Assembly (NCBI GenBank): GCA_937926445.1
Contig: CALBAK010000013.1
Coordinates: 1 to 61,054 of the forward strand
Length of the DNA stretch: 61,054 bases
DNA from: an uncultured Alphaproteobacteria bacterium
Lineage (GTDB): Bacteria > Pseudomonadota > Alphaproteobacteria > Geminicoccales > Geminicoccaceae
Direction of reading: 5' to 3'
Shown here: positions 1 through 8,530 of the stretch, piece after piece
Layout of the letters: each line of letters starts with the position of its first letter
Numbering within the stretch: the stretch's first letter is position 1
Notes under the pieces: generated by a model
What the model was told of the DNA's origin: nothing
What the model saw: the letters and a program-made list of their open reading frames with translations, nothing else
Databases searched by the model: none
Made by a program: the position numbers and the translations under genes

Positions 1-389
1 TCGAGCCGCGCCACGTCGCCGAGCGAGAAGCCCGCTTCGTCGCGGAAGGCGAAGGTCGTGGCGATCGGCATCGGCTCGGCGATTCCGGTCGATTCGACGA
101 CGAGCCCGTCGAACCGGCCGTCGCGGGCGAGGGCCGTCACCTCGCGCAAGAGATCGTCGCGCAGCGTGCAGCAGATGCAGCCGTTGGTCATCTCGACGAG
201 CCGCTCCTCGCCGCGCCGGAGCGCCCCGCCGTTGCGCACGAGCTCGGCATCCACGTTCACCTCGCTCATGTCGTTGACGATGACCGCGAGCCGGCGGCCC
301 TCGCGATTGGCGAGGATGTGGTTCAAGAGGGTCGTCTTCCCGGCGCCGAGAAAGCCCGTGAGGACGGTGACCGGAAGCTTCCCCGCCAT
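1..389 (-). CDS. COG0523 (CobW/ZigA-type) GTPase, N-terminal part, cut by window edge
   Basis: Metal-chaperone GTPase of the CobW/COG0523 family; only the first 129 or so residues lie in the window. The N-terminus reads [20 protein letters not shown], a P-loop (GFLGAGKTT) almost at the start. It is followed by the family-defining CxCC metal motif (CICC in [14 protein letters not shown]) and the switch-like VESTGIAEP. The ATG at 389-387 has a good ribosome site (GGAGGT) just upstream. COG0523 proteins deliver zinc, cobalt or nickel using GTP. A Zur-box-like palindrome 25-39 bases upstream of the start argues for the zinc-starvation branch (ZigA/YciC type). The C-terminal metal-specificity domain is outside the window, so the metal is an inference from the operator. 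Confidence 0.9.
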   Translation of the reverse strand, partial: MAGKLPVTVLTGFLGAGKTTLLNHILANREGRRLAVIVNDMSEVNVDAELVRNGGALRRGEERLVEMTNGCICCTLRDDLLREVTALARDGRFDGLVVESTGIAEPMPIATTFAFRDEAGFSLGDVARL

Positions 390-413
390 GATACCTCCAA
401 CCGGACCGCCGAT

Positions 414-428
414 TGTTATAGTATAACA
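414..428. promoter_or_regulatory. Zur-box-like palindrome upstream of the COG0523 GTPase
   Basis: TGTTATAGTATAACA is a perfect 7-1-7 inverted repeat in otherwise very GC-rich DNA. It matches the known proteobacterial zinc-uptake-regulator operator core (TGTTATA-N-TATAACA). It lies 25 bases upstream of the GTPase ATG on the minus strand, where a bound repressor would block the promoter. The divergent methyltransferase begins 86 bases away on the other side and could share the control, but this is less likely. Confidence 0.8.
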
Positions 429-514
429 TTTAGCTGCGGCAAGACCCGATCCGCCGACCGCCTCCTCGGCCGCCCGCGAGCCTGCTAGGTCCGCGGCGAC
501 CAGGAGCTGGCGGC

Positions 515-1351
515 ATGCGCGATCCGAGGGCCCTCGGGACCGAGGCGGGGGCGGCGGCGCTCGAGGCGCGGCTGCTCGCGGCCCTCGCTGCCGCCGGCCG
601 CGATCCGAACCGCCTCCAGCCGGCGGATCTCGCCGGCATCGACGCGCTGCATCTGGGTGGAGCGGCGGCGAGTGCGAAGCTCCTCGAGCGGCTGCCGCTC
701 CGCCCGGGCCTCGCGATCCTCGACATCGGCTGTGGCGCGGGCGACACCGCCCGGCTCCTGGCCGAACGCGCCGAGGCCTTCGTGCTCGGGATCGACCGCG
801 ATCCGCTCCTGCTCGCCTTGGCCCGCAGGCTCGCCGCACGGGTCGGCCTCGCCGAGCATACGGCCTACCTACGGGCCGACGCCCTCGCCCTGCCCTTCGC
901 CGACTCGAGCTTCGACGGCGCGGTGAGCCTGCACCTTTCGATGGCCGTGGCCGCGAAGGCGGAGCTCTGGGCCGAGGCCTTCCGGGTGGTCCGCCCCGGC
1001 GGCTTCCTCGGCCTCTACGACGCGGTGGCCGGGCCGGCCGGTGCGCCGCTGCGCTATCCCACCCCCTGGGCCGAGAGCGCGGCCGCGAGCTTCGTGGAGA
1101 ACCCGACCGAGACCCGCGCCGGGCTCGAGCGGGCGGGGTTCCGGGTCGAGACCGAGCTCGACCTCGGCGAGCTCGCCCGCGAAGGGCTCCAGCGGCTGCG
1201 TGCCCGCCTCGATGCCGCGCCCGATCCGGCGCGTGTGCCGGGCCCGCATCTCCTCATGGGCCCCCGCTTCGCCGAGAAGCTCGACAATGTCGCCCGCGCG
1301 CTCGCCGAGGGGCGGCTGCGAGCGATCGCGTTCCTCGCCCGCAGGCGCTGA
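515..1351 (+). CDS. Class I SAM-dependent methyltransferase
   Basis: A 278-residue protein with a Methyltransf_11-type Rossmann domain. Motif I is [14 protein letters not shown] (about residue 70), the acidic residue after strand 2 is in GIDRDPLLL, and motif III is [13 protein letters not shown], followed by [14 protein letters not shown]. This layout is typical of small-molecule methyltransferases (ubiquinone/menaquinone or secondary-metabolite type). Nothing in the sequence fixes the substrate. It stands alone on the plus strand. Its TGA forms half of the hexamer TGATCA, whose other half is the stop of the convergent ccoS, so the two genes abut with no spacer. Confidence 0.85.
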   Translation: MRDPRALGTEAGAAALEARLLAALAAAGRDPNRLQPADLAGIDALHLGGAAASAKLLERLPLRPGLAILDIGCGAGDTARLLAERAEAFVLGIDRDPLLLALARRLAARVGLAEHTAYLRADALALPFADSSFDGAVSLHLSMAVAAKAELWAEAFRVVRPGGFLGLYDAVAGPAGAPLRYPTPWAESAAASFVENPTETRAGLERAGFRVETELDLGELAREGLQRLRARLDAAPDPARVPGPHLLMGPRFAEKLDNVARALAEGRLRAIAFLARRR

Positions 1352-1519
1352 TCAGCCGGCCCGCGGCCGGTCCTCGGGCTCGTCGTCGTCGAGCAGGATC
1401 CGCTGGGCGGCGCCGTCGAGATCGTCGAACTGGCCGGACTTGAGCGCCCAGACGAAGGCGGCGAGGCCCAGAAGCCCGAGGAAGAGGGCGATCGGGATCA
1501 GATAGAGAAGCCCGCTCAC
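1352..1519 (-). CDS. ccoS: cbb3-type cytochrome oxidase assembly protein CcoS
   Basis: A 55-residue protein starting at GTG (1519-1517). It has a single transmembrane helix (SGLLYLIPIALFLGLLGLAA) followed by the family-typical WALKSGQFDDLDGAAQRIL, ending in an acidic tail. CcoS is needed to insert haem and copper into the CcoN subunit of the cbb3 oxidase. It is the last gene of ccoG-fixH-ccoI-ccoS; its GTG overlaps the ccoI stop in the tetranucleotide GTGA, implying translational coupling. Length and motif match the family. Confidence 0.92.
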   Translation of the reverse strand: MSGLLYLIPIALFLGLLGLAAFVWALKSGQFDDLDGAAQRILLDDDEPEDRPRAG

Positions 1520-3801
1520 GCGCTCGCTCCCGCGAGCCGGGTATCGGCCTTCGCCGGCGTCGAGCTCGACTCGGCTCGGCGAGCCCCGAGCTGGAGGCGG
1601 AGCGAATTGCCGACCACCAGGAGCGAAGAGGAGGACATCGCGATCGCCGCCACGAGCGGGGTGACATAGCCCAGCACCGCGAGCGGTACGGCGCAGAGAT
1701 TGTAGGCGATCGAGAGCGCGATGTTCTGGCGGACCAGCCGCTCGGCGCGCCGCGCCACCTCGAGCACCTCGAGCACGGGTGCGAGCCGCTGGCCCTGGAA
1801 CACGGCATCGGCAGTGGTCTGCGAGACGTCGACCGCGGACGCGGGCGAGAGCGAGACCGAGGCGGCGGCCAGCGCCGGGGCGTCGTTGAGCCCGTCACCG
1901 ACCATGAGGACCCGCCGGCCCTCGCGCGCGAGCGTCTCGAGCCGCGCCACCTTCTCGTCGGGCGCGAGCTCGGCCGCCCAGCGCCCGATCCCGAGCCGGT
2001 TCGCCACCGCCTCGACCGTCGCCCGCCGATCGCCCGAGAGGAGCTCGACCGAAAGGCCGCGGGCGCGCAGCGCCGCCACGACCTCCGCCGCATCGGGTCG
2101 CAGGGGATCGGCGAAGCGGAACCGCACGGGCGGCCGACCGGGCCGGGCGAACCAGAGCTCCGCCCCGGGCCGCCCGTCCTCCTCGACCTCGGCCGCGAAG
2201 CCGCGCCGGCCGAGCCGCCATTCGCCCTCCGGGCTCGAAAGCCGCAGGCCCTGCCCGGCGACCTCCTCGACCCCGGCGGCGGCCGGACCCGGTCCGGCCG
2301 CAGCAGCGAGCGCCCGGGCGAGCGGGTGGCGCGAGGCGCGGGCGAGGCTCGCCGCGGCGTCGAGGTCCTCCGCCCCGCCGCCCTCGATCGCCTCGAGCGC
2401 CATGCGGCCGCTGGTGAGCGTGCCGGTCTTGTCGAACACCACCGTGTCGACCCGGGCGAAGCGCTCGAGCGCAGTCGCCGATTTGACGAGCGTGCCACCC
2501 TTCATGAGCCGGCCGGCGGCGATCACCTGGACGGCCGGCACGGCGAGGCCGAGCGCGCAGGGGCAGGTGATGATCAGGACCGCGATGGCACTCATGATGG
2601 CGAAATGCCAGCCCGCCCCGGCGACGAGCCAACCGGCGAGCGTGAGGGCCGCGAGCGTGTGGACGAAAGGAGCGTAGAGCCGGGCGACCCGATCGGCCAG
2701 GGCCACGAAGCGCGAGCGGCGCTGCTCGGCCGCCTCCATGAGGCGGACGATCTCGGCCAAAAGCGTGCCCTCGCCGACCGCCGCCACCCGTACCCGCAAA
2801 GGTGCCCCGAGATTGAGCGTGCCGGCGAAGACCCGCACACCCGGCTCGACCGGCTGCGGTACCGTCTCGCCGGTCACGAGGCTCGTGTCGAGCTCGCTGC
2901 GGCCGGCCACGACCTCGCCGTCGACCCCCACCCGCTCGCCCGTGGCGACCAGGATCTCCTGGCCCGGCTCGAGGCTCTCGGGCCGCACCGGCCGGGTCGT
3001 GCCGTCCGGTTCGATCCGGCTCACCGCCTGGGCCCGGAGCGCGAGCAGCCGAGCCGCGGCGGCGCGCGCCGCCCCGCGCGCCCGCCGGTCGAGATAGCGG
3101 CCGATCAACAGGAAGAAGAGGAGGGTTACGGCACTGTCGAAATAGGCGTGCTCGCCCGCCCGGATCGTCTCCACGAGACTCACCGTCGGCGCCAGGATCA
3201 CCGCCAAGGAGATCGGCACGTCCATGTTGGTCCGGCCGCGGCGCAGCGCGGCAAGCGCCGAGCGGAAGAAGGGCCGGCCCGCGAAGGCGATGGCCGGCAA
3301 GGCGATGAGCGCCTGGAACCAATGGAGGAAGGTCCGGGTCGCCTCGCCCATGCCGGTGAAATGACCGGACCAGACCGAGACCGCCAACAACATGATGTTG
3401 CCGGCCGCGAAGCCCGCCACCGCGAGGCAGAGGAGGAGCTCCTTCTCGGCCGCTGCATCCGCCCCCTCGAGGCGCGACGGATCGAACGGCACCGCCCGAT
3501 AGCCGAGCCCCTCGACGGTGGCGACGATCTCCGACGCCCGCGCCGGGTCGCCCTCGAAGGCAACCGCGAGGCGCCGGGTCGTGAGGTTGACCCGGGCCTC
3601 CTTCACCCAGGGAAGCCTGCCGAGCGCCCGCTCGATCCGCCGGATGCAGGCGGCGCAGTGCACCCCTTCGACGACGAGGTCGAGACGCAGGAGCCCGTTC
3701 TCGGGATCGACTCGCACGAAGGGTGCCGGCTCGAGCCCCGGCTCGCCGGGCTCGGCCGCACGCCCGGGCAGCGGACAGGCGGCGGAAACGGGCGCACTCA
3801 T
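1516..3801 (-). CDS. ccoI: Copper-translocating P1B-type ATPase CcoI/FixI
   Basis: A 761-residue P-type ATPase that supplies copper for cbb3 oxidase assembly. In order: a heavy-metal-associated domain with the metal pair in GVHCAACIRRIE (cysteines 49 and 52), transmembrane helices, the actuator TGE, the membrane metal site CPC in ITCPCALGLAVP, the phosphorylation site DKTGTLTSG, and the hinge MVGDGLNDAPAL. The start is the ATG at 3801-3799, which overlaps the fixH stop as ATGA; further upstream codons in the same frame lie inside fixH and are not used. Context in the ccoG-fixH-ccoI-ccoS cluster separates it from the copper-efflux ATPase CopA. Confidence 0.95.
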   Translation of the reverse strand: MSAPVSAACPLPGRAAEPGEPGLEPAPFVRVDPENGLLRLDLVVEGVHCAACIRRIERALGRLPWVKEARVNLTTRRLAVAFEGDPARASEIVATVEGLGYRAVPFDPSRLEGADAAAEKELLLCLAVAGFAAGNIMLLAVSVWSGHFTGMGEATRTFLHWFQALIALPAIAFAGRPFFRSALAALRRGRTNMDVPISLAVILAPTVSLVETIRAGEHAYFDSAVTLLFFLLIGRYLDRRARGAARAAAARLLALRAQAVSRIEPDGTTRPVRPESLEPGQEILVATGERVGVDGEVVAGRSELDTSLVTGETVPQPVEPGVRVFAGTLNLGAPLRVRVAAVGEGTLLAEIVRLMEAAEQRRSRFVALADRVARLYAPFVHTLAALTLAGWLVAGAGWHFAIMSAIAVLIITCPCALGLAVPAVQVIAAGRLMKGGTLVKSATALERFARVDTVVFDKTGTLTSGRMALEAIEGGGAEDLDAAASLARASRHPLARALAAAAGPGPAAAGVEEVAGQGLRLSSPEGEWRLGRRGFAAEVEEDGRPGAELWFARPGRPPVRFRFADPLRPDAAEVVAALRARGLSVELLSGDRRATVEAVANRLGIGRWAAELAPDEKVARLETLAREGRRVLMVGDGLNDAPALAAASVSLSPASAVDVSQTTADAVFQGQRLAPVLEVLEVARRAERLVRQNIALSIAYNLCAVPLAVLGYVTPLVAAIAMSSSSLLVVGNSLRLQLGARRAESSSTPAKADTRLAGASA

Positions 3802-4292
3802 CGCAACACCAACCGCTCGCTCACGACCAGTATCTCGTCGCCGCGGACGAGCCGCAGCCGCGCCTGCCATTGCCCCGCCGGCAGCGCGCCGAGGGCCGCC
3901 CGGTAGAGACCGGCGCCCACCGCCTCGAGGCGGAGCTCGCGCTCGGCACCCGGTTCGAGCGGCCGCTCGAGCCGGCCCTCGACCCGAAGACCCGAAAGGG
4001 GCGCGCCTTCGCGATCGCGCGCCTCGAGGAGGAGCTCGCGCCCGCCCTCGCCGCTCGTTCGGGCGACGAGCCGCGTGCTCCATCCGAGCGCCGCCATGGC
4101 GGCCGCCGCCTCGAGGTTGCGGTTGTAGGCGATGCCGCGGTCGTAGGGTCGCTCGGTGACGAGCCCGGGCCAGGTCGAGGCGGCGAACCAGATCATGACG
4201 CCGTTGACCGCCACGACGAGCAGGAAGCCCGCGAGGAAGGTCCAAGGGATCCACCAGCCGGGCGGCCGTCCGCGCGACACCGCCGCCCTCAC
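3798..4292 (-). CDS. fixH: FixH/CcoH family protein
   Basis: A 164-residue membrane-anchored protein with one N-terminal helix (IPWTFLAGFLLVVAVNGVMIW) and a periplasmic domain. The domain carries family features such as TERPYDRGIAYNRNLEAAAA and a C-terminal beta-rich part ending QWQARLRLVRGDEI. FixH/CcoH stabilises early cbb3-oxidase assembly intermediates and cooperates with CcoI. The start is taken as the GTG at 4292, which forms a GTGA overlap with the ccoG stop. The stop overlaps the ccoI ATG as ATGA, so all four genes of the operon are coupled this way. Confidence 0.9.
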   Translation of the reverse strand: MRAAVSRGRPPGWWIPWTFLAGFLLVVAVNGVMIWFAASTWPGLVTERPYDRGIAYNRNLEAAAAMAALGWSTRLVARTSGEGGRELLLEARDREGAPLSGLRVEGRLERPLEPGAERELRLEAVGAGLYRAALGALPAGQWQARLRLVRGDEILVVSERLVLR

Positions 4293-5746
4293 CGCTTGGG
4301 TCCCCGGAAGGTCGAGACGAAGCGACGGCTCTCGCCGCTCGCCACGTCCGTGAGCACGAAGGTCAGGTCCATGCTCTCCCCACTCACCGTCGCCCGCGGC
4401 AGCTTGAGATAGATCCGGTGCGTGCCGACTCCGTCGGGCGGCGCCTCGAGCAGGAGCCCGGTCCGCTCCGCCTGGTCGCCCGCGAGCTGCAGCCGCGCGC
4501 CCGGAGCCCCCTCGACGACGAGCTCGTAGGTCCGCGGCTGCCGTTCCATGTTGAGGATCTTGAAGGTGTAGCCGTTGCGGATCGAGCCGTCGGCGAGCTG
4601 GACGTACAGCGGGTTGCGCTCGGGCAGGATGTTGACCTCGGTGGTCCGCCGCAACAACAGCGTCGAGAGCATCACCGCGGCCACCACCACGAGCACCGTG
4701 GCGTAGAGGACGGTACGCGGCCGCACCAGGCGATAGACCGGCGGCTTCTTCGCAGCCTTGAGCTCCAGGTTGCGCTCGCTGTCGTAGGAGATCAACTTCG
4801 GCGGCCGGCCGATCTTCGCCATCACGTCGTCGCACGCGTCGATGCAGAGGCCGCAACCGATGCACTCGAGCTGGAAGCCGTCGCGGATGTCGATGCCCAT
4901 GGGACAGACCGCCACGCACTGGCGGCAATCGATGCAGTCGCCGCGACCCTCGAAGCTCTGGCCCTTCTTGTACTTGCCGCGCGGCTCGCCGCGCCAGGCC
5001 TCGTAGGAGACCGCCATCGTGTCCTGGTCGACGAGTGCGCCCTGGATCCGCGGCCAGGGACACATGTAGGTGCAGACCTGCTCGCGGGCGTGCCCCGCCA
5101 AGAGATATGTCGTGAAGGTGAACAAACCGAAGAAGAAGTAGACGGCGAAGCTCGCCTGGCCCGTCAGGATTTGGCGCACCACCGTGGGCGCGTCGTTGAA
5201 GTACATGATCCAGGCACCGCCCGTCGCCGCGGCGATCAGGATCCAGGCGGTGTGCTTGAGCGCCTTCTTGCCGATCTTGGCTCCGGTCCAAGGCTGCGCG
5301 TCGAGCCGGATGCGCTCGCCCCGGTCGCCCTCGATCAGCCGCTCGACCCACATGAAGAGATCGGTCCACACCGTCTGCGGGCAGGCGAAGCCGCACCAGA
5401 GCCGGCCGAAGAGCGCGGTCGCGAGGAACAGGCCGAAGGCCGCGAGCATCAAGATGCCGGTGAGATAGTAGACCTCCTGCGGCCAGATCTCGATCCAGAA
5501 GAAGTAGATCCGTCGGGTCTCGAAATCCGCTAGGATGGCCTGTCCCGGGGCACCCGGCCCGCGATCCCAGCGGATCCAGGGCGCGACGTAGTAGAGGCCG
5601 AGCAGCACCAGGAGTGCCGCCCACTTGATCCGGCGGAAGGTGCCGTGCACGCTCTTGGGATAGACCTTGACCCGTCCGGCATAGAGCGGCGAGGCCTTCT
5701 GCTCGGTCCGCGAAAGCGCGTCCTGATATTCGGCGACGTCGCTCAT
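4289..5746 (-). CDS. ccoG: cbb3 oxidase accessory ferredoxin CcoG/FixG
   Basis: A 485-residue polyferredoxin-type membrane protein. The N-terminal half has several transmembrane helices with conserved FACPQTVW and YMCPWPRIQ segments. The middle carries two 4Fe-4S clusters (CIDCRQCVAVCP and CIGCGLCIDACD), and the C-terminus is a periplasmic immunoglobulin-like domain. CcoG is linked to copper reduction for cbb3 oxidase assembly. The ATG at 5746 is preceded by a GAGAGG-type ribosome site and gives MSDVAEYQDAL, the normal family start; an in-frame extension to 5848 would cover the FixK box and is rejected. It is the first gene of the operon. The structural genes ccoNOQP, often just upstream, are not there. 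Confidence 0.95.
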   Translation of the reverse strand: MSDVAEYQDALSRTEQKASPLYAGRVKVYPKSVHGTFRRIKWAALLVLLGLYYVAPWIRWDRGPGAPGQAILADFETRRIYFFWIEIWPQEVYYLTGILMLAAFGLFLATALFGRLWCGFACPQTVWTDLFMWVERLIEGDRGERIRLDAQPWTGAKIGKKALKHTAWILIAAATGGAWIMYFNDAPTVVRQILTGQASFAVYFFFGLFTFTTYLLAGHAREQVCTYMCPWPRIQGALVDQDTMAVSYEAWRGEPRGKYKKGQSFEGRGDCIDCRQCVAVCPMGIDIRDGFQLECIGCGLCIDACDDVMAKIGRPPKLISYDSERNLELKAAKKPPVYRLVRPRTVLYATVLVVVAAVMLSTLLLRRTTEVNILPERNPLYVQLADGSIRNGYTFKILNMERQPRTYELVVEGAPGARLQLAGDQAERTGLLLEAPPDGVGTHRIYLKLPRATVSGESMDLTFVLTDVASGESRRFVSTFRGPKR

Positions 5747-5812
5747 GCCTTCGCCTCTCGGTGCCGCACCGGCGCGGCGCCCGCCTTCTACGAGCCGGAT
5801 CGTGCCCATGCC

Positions 5813-5826
5813 TTGATCTGCCGCAA
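5813..5826 (-). promoter_or_regulatory. FixK/FNR-type box upstream of ccoG
   Basis: TTGATCTGCCGCAA (plus strand) reads TTGCGGCAGATCAA towards ccoG and fits the alphaproteobacterial FixK/FnrN/Aadr consensus TTG(A/C)-N6-(G/T)CAA. Its centre is about 73 bases upstream of the ccoG ATG. If it acts at the usual -41.5 position, transcription would start about 30 bases before the gene. Low-oxygen activation of cbb3 maturation genes by this regulator class is well established. Confidence 0.7.
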
Positions 5827-5991
5827 GTCCGAAATCTCGTATGCACATCAGCTTAGGACGGGCTCGCCGGTCCGGCCTGTGACCGATCCGCGCGCGCGAC
5901 CGCCCGTCGCTCCTCCTCGGTTCCTGGATGCTTGACTTTTATCCTCTATTACTGCACATGATCCCGAGCGTCCGCAGCGAGGAGCCGCCCC

Positions 5992-6984
5992 TTGCCCACC
6001 CCCGGCCCCGCCCCCTCCCACGCCGACCCCGCCGCCCGCCGCGCCGGCCCCCACACGGTCGAGGGCAAGGCCCGTTCCGCCCTCAACGCCCTGCGCCACG
6101 GCCTCAGGGCCGCCCGCTTCACCCTCCTCCCGCACGAAGACGCCGAGGCCTTCCGCGAACTCGTCGAGGGTCTCCGCCTCGCCCATGCCCCGGACGATCC
6201 GGTCGAGCTCCTCTATGTCGACGCGATCGCGGTCGCGATCTGGCGCGAGCTCCGCGTCGATCGTCTCGAGGCGGAGATCCTGGCCGACATCGCCCCGGCC
6301 GAGCCCGGCCGCAGCTGCGGCAGCGACCTCGCCGAGCCCGCCGCCCGCGCGAGCCTCGCCACGATCGCCCGCTATCGGGCCGCCGCCCAGGCCGAGCATC
6401 GCCGCGCCTTGAAGCTCCTCGAGGAATATCGCCGGCTGCGCGGCGAAGCGCTCGACCGGGCGGCCCTCGGCGGCCGGCCCGACGCGCTCGCCGACCTGCC
6501 GACGGTCGAGATCACGGCCCCCGAGCCCGAACGCGTGAGCCTGCGCGATCGGGCCCGCGAGGAGGGTGCGGCGCGCGAGCGCATCCGGCTTCGGGCCACG
6601 GAATTCGCGGGCCTCGGCGCCGCCGCCCTGGCCGATCTGTTCGACGGGCTCCCGACCGCTCCGTTCGCGACCGTGCGAGCGTCCGCTTCGCCCGACCATG
6701 CGGCGGCCGATCCCACGACCTTCGAGGCGGCGTCTGCCGGGACCGGACAGCCCTATCCCCGGCCCTCGGACCCCGCACCGTCCGATCCCGAGCCGTCCGA
6801 TCGCGCGGCCGCGGGCCACGATCGAGCGGCTCCCGCGGCCCGCGGCCCCGACGGCCGGGGCCCCGACCATCGGCCCGAGAGCACCGCGGGCCTCGACCCG
6901 ATCGCCCACGCCCGGCTCCTTATCGACCGCTGGCTCGAGGAGCACCCGGACGGGGTGGCTCCCGGCCGCCGCCGGGTCGCCTGA
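5992..6984 (+). CDS. Uncharacterised protein with a 'GKARSALNALRHG' N-terminal motif
   Basis: A 330-residue cytoplasmic protein with no catalytic motif that I recognise. Residues about 20-75 carry a conserved block (EGKARSALNALRHGLRAARF, then ED..AF..LV..L). Residues 70-100 read PVELLYVDAIAVAIWRELRV, rich in conserved hydrophobic and charged positions. This block occurs in a widespread family of hypothetical proteins in GC-rich bacteria. The rest is Ala/Arg/Glu-rich helix, and the last ~100 residues are Pro/Ala/Asp-rich low complexity (repeated PSDPEPSD-like units). The start is a TTG at 5992 with GAGGAG about 6 bases upstream. An AT-rich stretch at 5935-5960 may be its promoter. Confidence 0.6.
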   Translation: MPTPGPAPSHADPAARRAGPHTVEGKARSALNALRHGLRAARFTLLPHEDAEAFRELVEGLRLAHAPDDPVELLYVDAIAVAIWRELRVDRLEAEILADIAPAEPGRSCGSDLAEPAARASLATIARYRAAAQAEHRRALKLLEEYRRLRGEALDRAALGGRPDALADLPTVEITAPEPERVSLRDRAREEGAARERIRLRATEFAGLGAAALADLFDGLPTAPFATVRASASPDHAAADPTTFEAASAGTGQPYPRPSDPAPSDPEPSDRAAAGHDRAAPAARGPDGRGPDHRPESTAGLDPIAHARLLIDRWLEEHPDGVAPGRRRVA

Positions 6985-7406
6985 GCCGGCGCCGCACCGC
7001 CCGCTTTTCGCTGGCCCCCGGGCCGAGCCCGCAAAGCCGCCACCACCGCGCGCTGCCGCTCGGTGGTGGCCCGCGCCTGCGGGCTTCCCGTCCCTCTCCT
7101 CGACCTCGCCGCCCAAGGCGCCGCGTCCTTCGCCGATCCCGTCCGCCCTCGGCCCCGGGTTGCGGCCGCCGCTCGCGGCCGACCGTTCGCCCGCACGGCG
7201 CAGCGCAGGCCGGCCCGCGCCGTAGGCGCGATGCCGGTGCAGGCCCGACCCGGGCCGGCCGCAGGCGCCGGGCCGGATCGGAGCGTTCGAGGCTCTTCGT
7301 TGCACGAACGAACCCCCTCGCCCGTCGGCCCCCTCGCCCTCGGACCTTGTCGAGGGGCACGGCGGGGCTAGGCTGCGGCCGACCCTTGCGCAGGAGGGGG
7401 CGGACC
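6985..7406. other. Intergenic region without a convincing gene
   Basis: 422 bases between two plus-strand genes. Open frames exist in all directions because of the high GC content, but none has a start, ribosome site or recognisable domain. The only clear structure is the hairpin at 7039-7070. The last ~20 bases carry the strong ribosome site of the next gene. Confidence 0.6.
7039..7070 (+). terminator. 10-bp-stem hairpin downstream of the uncharacterised gene
   Basis: GCCACCACCG (7039-7048) is the exact inverse of CGGTGGTGGC (7061-7070), with a 12-base loop. It begins 55 bases after the preceding stop codon. There is no T-tract, so it would be a non-canonical terminator or an RNA 3'-end stabiliser. 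Confidence 0.4.
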
Positions 7407-8360
7407 GTGGACAAGCCGGACGTGCTCGTGCTCTGGCCCAGCCGGCCCAAGCAGATGGCGATCCTCGAGGAGCGCTACCGGCTGCACCATCTCTACAAGG
7501 CGCCCGACAAGGCGGCGCTTTTGGCCGAGGTCGGTCCGAGGGTGCGGGCGATCGTCGCTTCGGGCGAGGTCGGGCCCGATCGGGCGATGATCGAGGCCTG
7601 CCCGAAGCTCGAGATCGTCGCCTGCTACGGGGTGGGGGTCGACGCGATCGACCGAGTGGCCTGCGCCGAGCGCGGCATCCCGGTCACCAACACGCCCGAG
7701 GTGCTGACCGAGGACGTGGCCGATATGGCCCTCATGCTCCTGCTGATGCTGCTGCGCGACGCGATCGCGGCGGACGCTCACGTGCGGACCGGCCGCTGGG
7801 CGCGCGAGGGCGTCTTCCACATGACCCGCTGCCCGCGCGGGCTTTCCGTCGGCATCGTCGGGCTCGGCCGGATCGGCAAGGCGATCGCCCGAAGGCTCGA
7901 GGCGATCGGCATGCAGATCGGCGGCTATCACGGCCGCAACGCCCAGCCCGGCGTGCCCTACCGTCATCATCCGAACCTTCTGGAGCTCGCTCGCGACGTC
8001 GACGTCCTGATCCTCTCCTGCCCGGGCGGGGCCGCCACCCGCGGGATCGTGAACGCGGCCGTGCTCGACGCGCTCGGCCCCGAGGGCCGGCTCGTCAACG
8101 TCGCCAGGGGCTCGGTGGTGGACGAGCCGGCCCTGATCGAGGCCCTCGAGCAGAAGCGGATCGCCGGTGCCGCCCTCGACGTCTTCGCCGACGAGCCCCG
8201 GGTGCCGGAACGGCTCCGCCGGCTCGACAACGTGGTCCTCTCGCCGCACGCCGCCTCGGGCACCTTCGAGACGCGCGACAAGATGGCCCAGCTCGTGGTC
8301 GACAATCTCGAGGCCCATTTCGCCGGCCGTCCTCTGTTGACGCCCGTTCTCCCGCCCTGA
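7407..8360 (+). CDS. D-2-hydroxyacid dehydrogenase (hydroxypyruvate/glyoxylate reductase type)
   Basis: A 317-residue NAD(P)-dependent dehydrogenase. The nucleotide-binding glycine motif is GIVGLGRIGKAIA (about residue 150). The catalytic triad is visible as Arg in VNVARGSVVDE, Glu in LDVFADEP and His in LSPHAASGT. The substrate-loop region CYGVGVDAID is also typical. The start is a GTG at 7407 preceded by an excellent AGGAGGGGG site. Sequence features favour the glyoxylate/hydroxypyruvate reductase branch over D-lactate or phosphoglycerate dehydrogenase, since there is no ACT domain. It seems monocistronic. Confidence 0.9.
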   Translation: MDKPDVLVLWPSRPKQMAILEERYRLHHLYKAPDKAALLAEVGPRVRAIVASGEVGPDRAMIEACPKLEIVACYGVGVDAIDRVACAERGIPVTNTPEVLTEDVADMALMLLLMLLRDAIAADAHVRTGRWAREGVFHMTRCPRGLSVGIVGLGRIGKAIARRLEAIGMQIGGYHGRNAQPGVPYRHHPNLLELARDVDVLILSCPGGAATRGIVNAAVLDALGPEGRLVNVARGSVVDEPALIEALEQKRIAGAALDVFADEPRVPERLRRLDNVVLSPHAASGTFETRDKMAQLVVDNLEAHFAGRPLLTPVLPP

Positions 8361-8530
8361 GCGAAGAGGCCTCGCGGCCCGGACGTTTGCGAGGCAAATG
8401 TTCTTGACGATCCGACCAGGATCCGGCATTCCGCGCCCGCCGGCGGGAAGCTGTGGACAGGCCGCGCGCGGCGGTTGCGCCGTTGCGTCTTGCGCGCTCT
8501 AGGGTGTCGCGCGCGTCACCGGGTCTCGTC

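Noticed and set aside
5848-8360. A long plus-strand frame (5928-8360) running through the uncharacterised gene into the hydroxyacid dehydrogenase, and its minus-strand counterpart (5848-7305).
   Set aside because: Only the part from the GTG at 7407 is dehydrogenase, with a strong ribosome site there. The upstream part is a different frame of the 5992-6984 gene.
8386-8398. TTTGC-GAG-GCAAA palindrome upstream of dnaE.
   Set aside because: A 5-bp arm is too short to call an operator, and no second copy was noticed.
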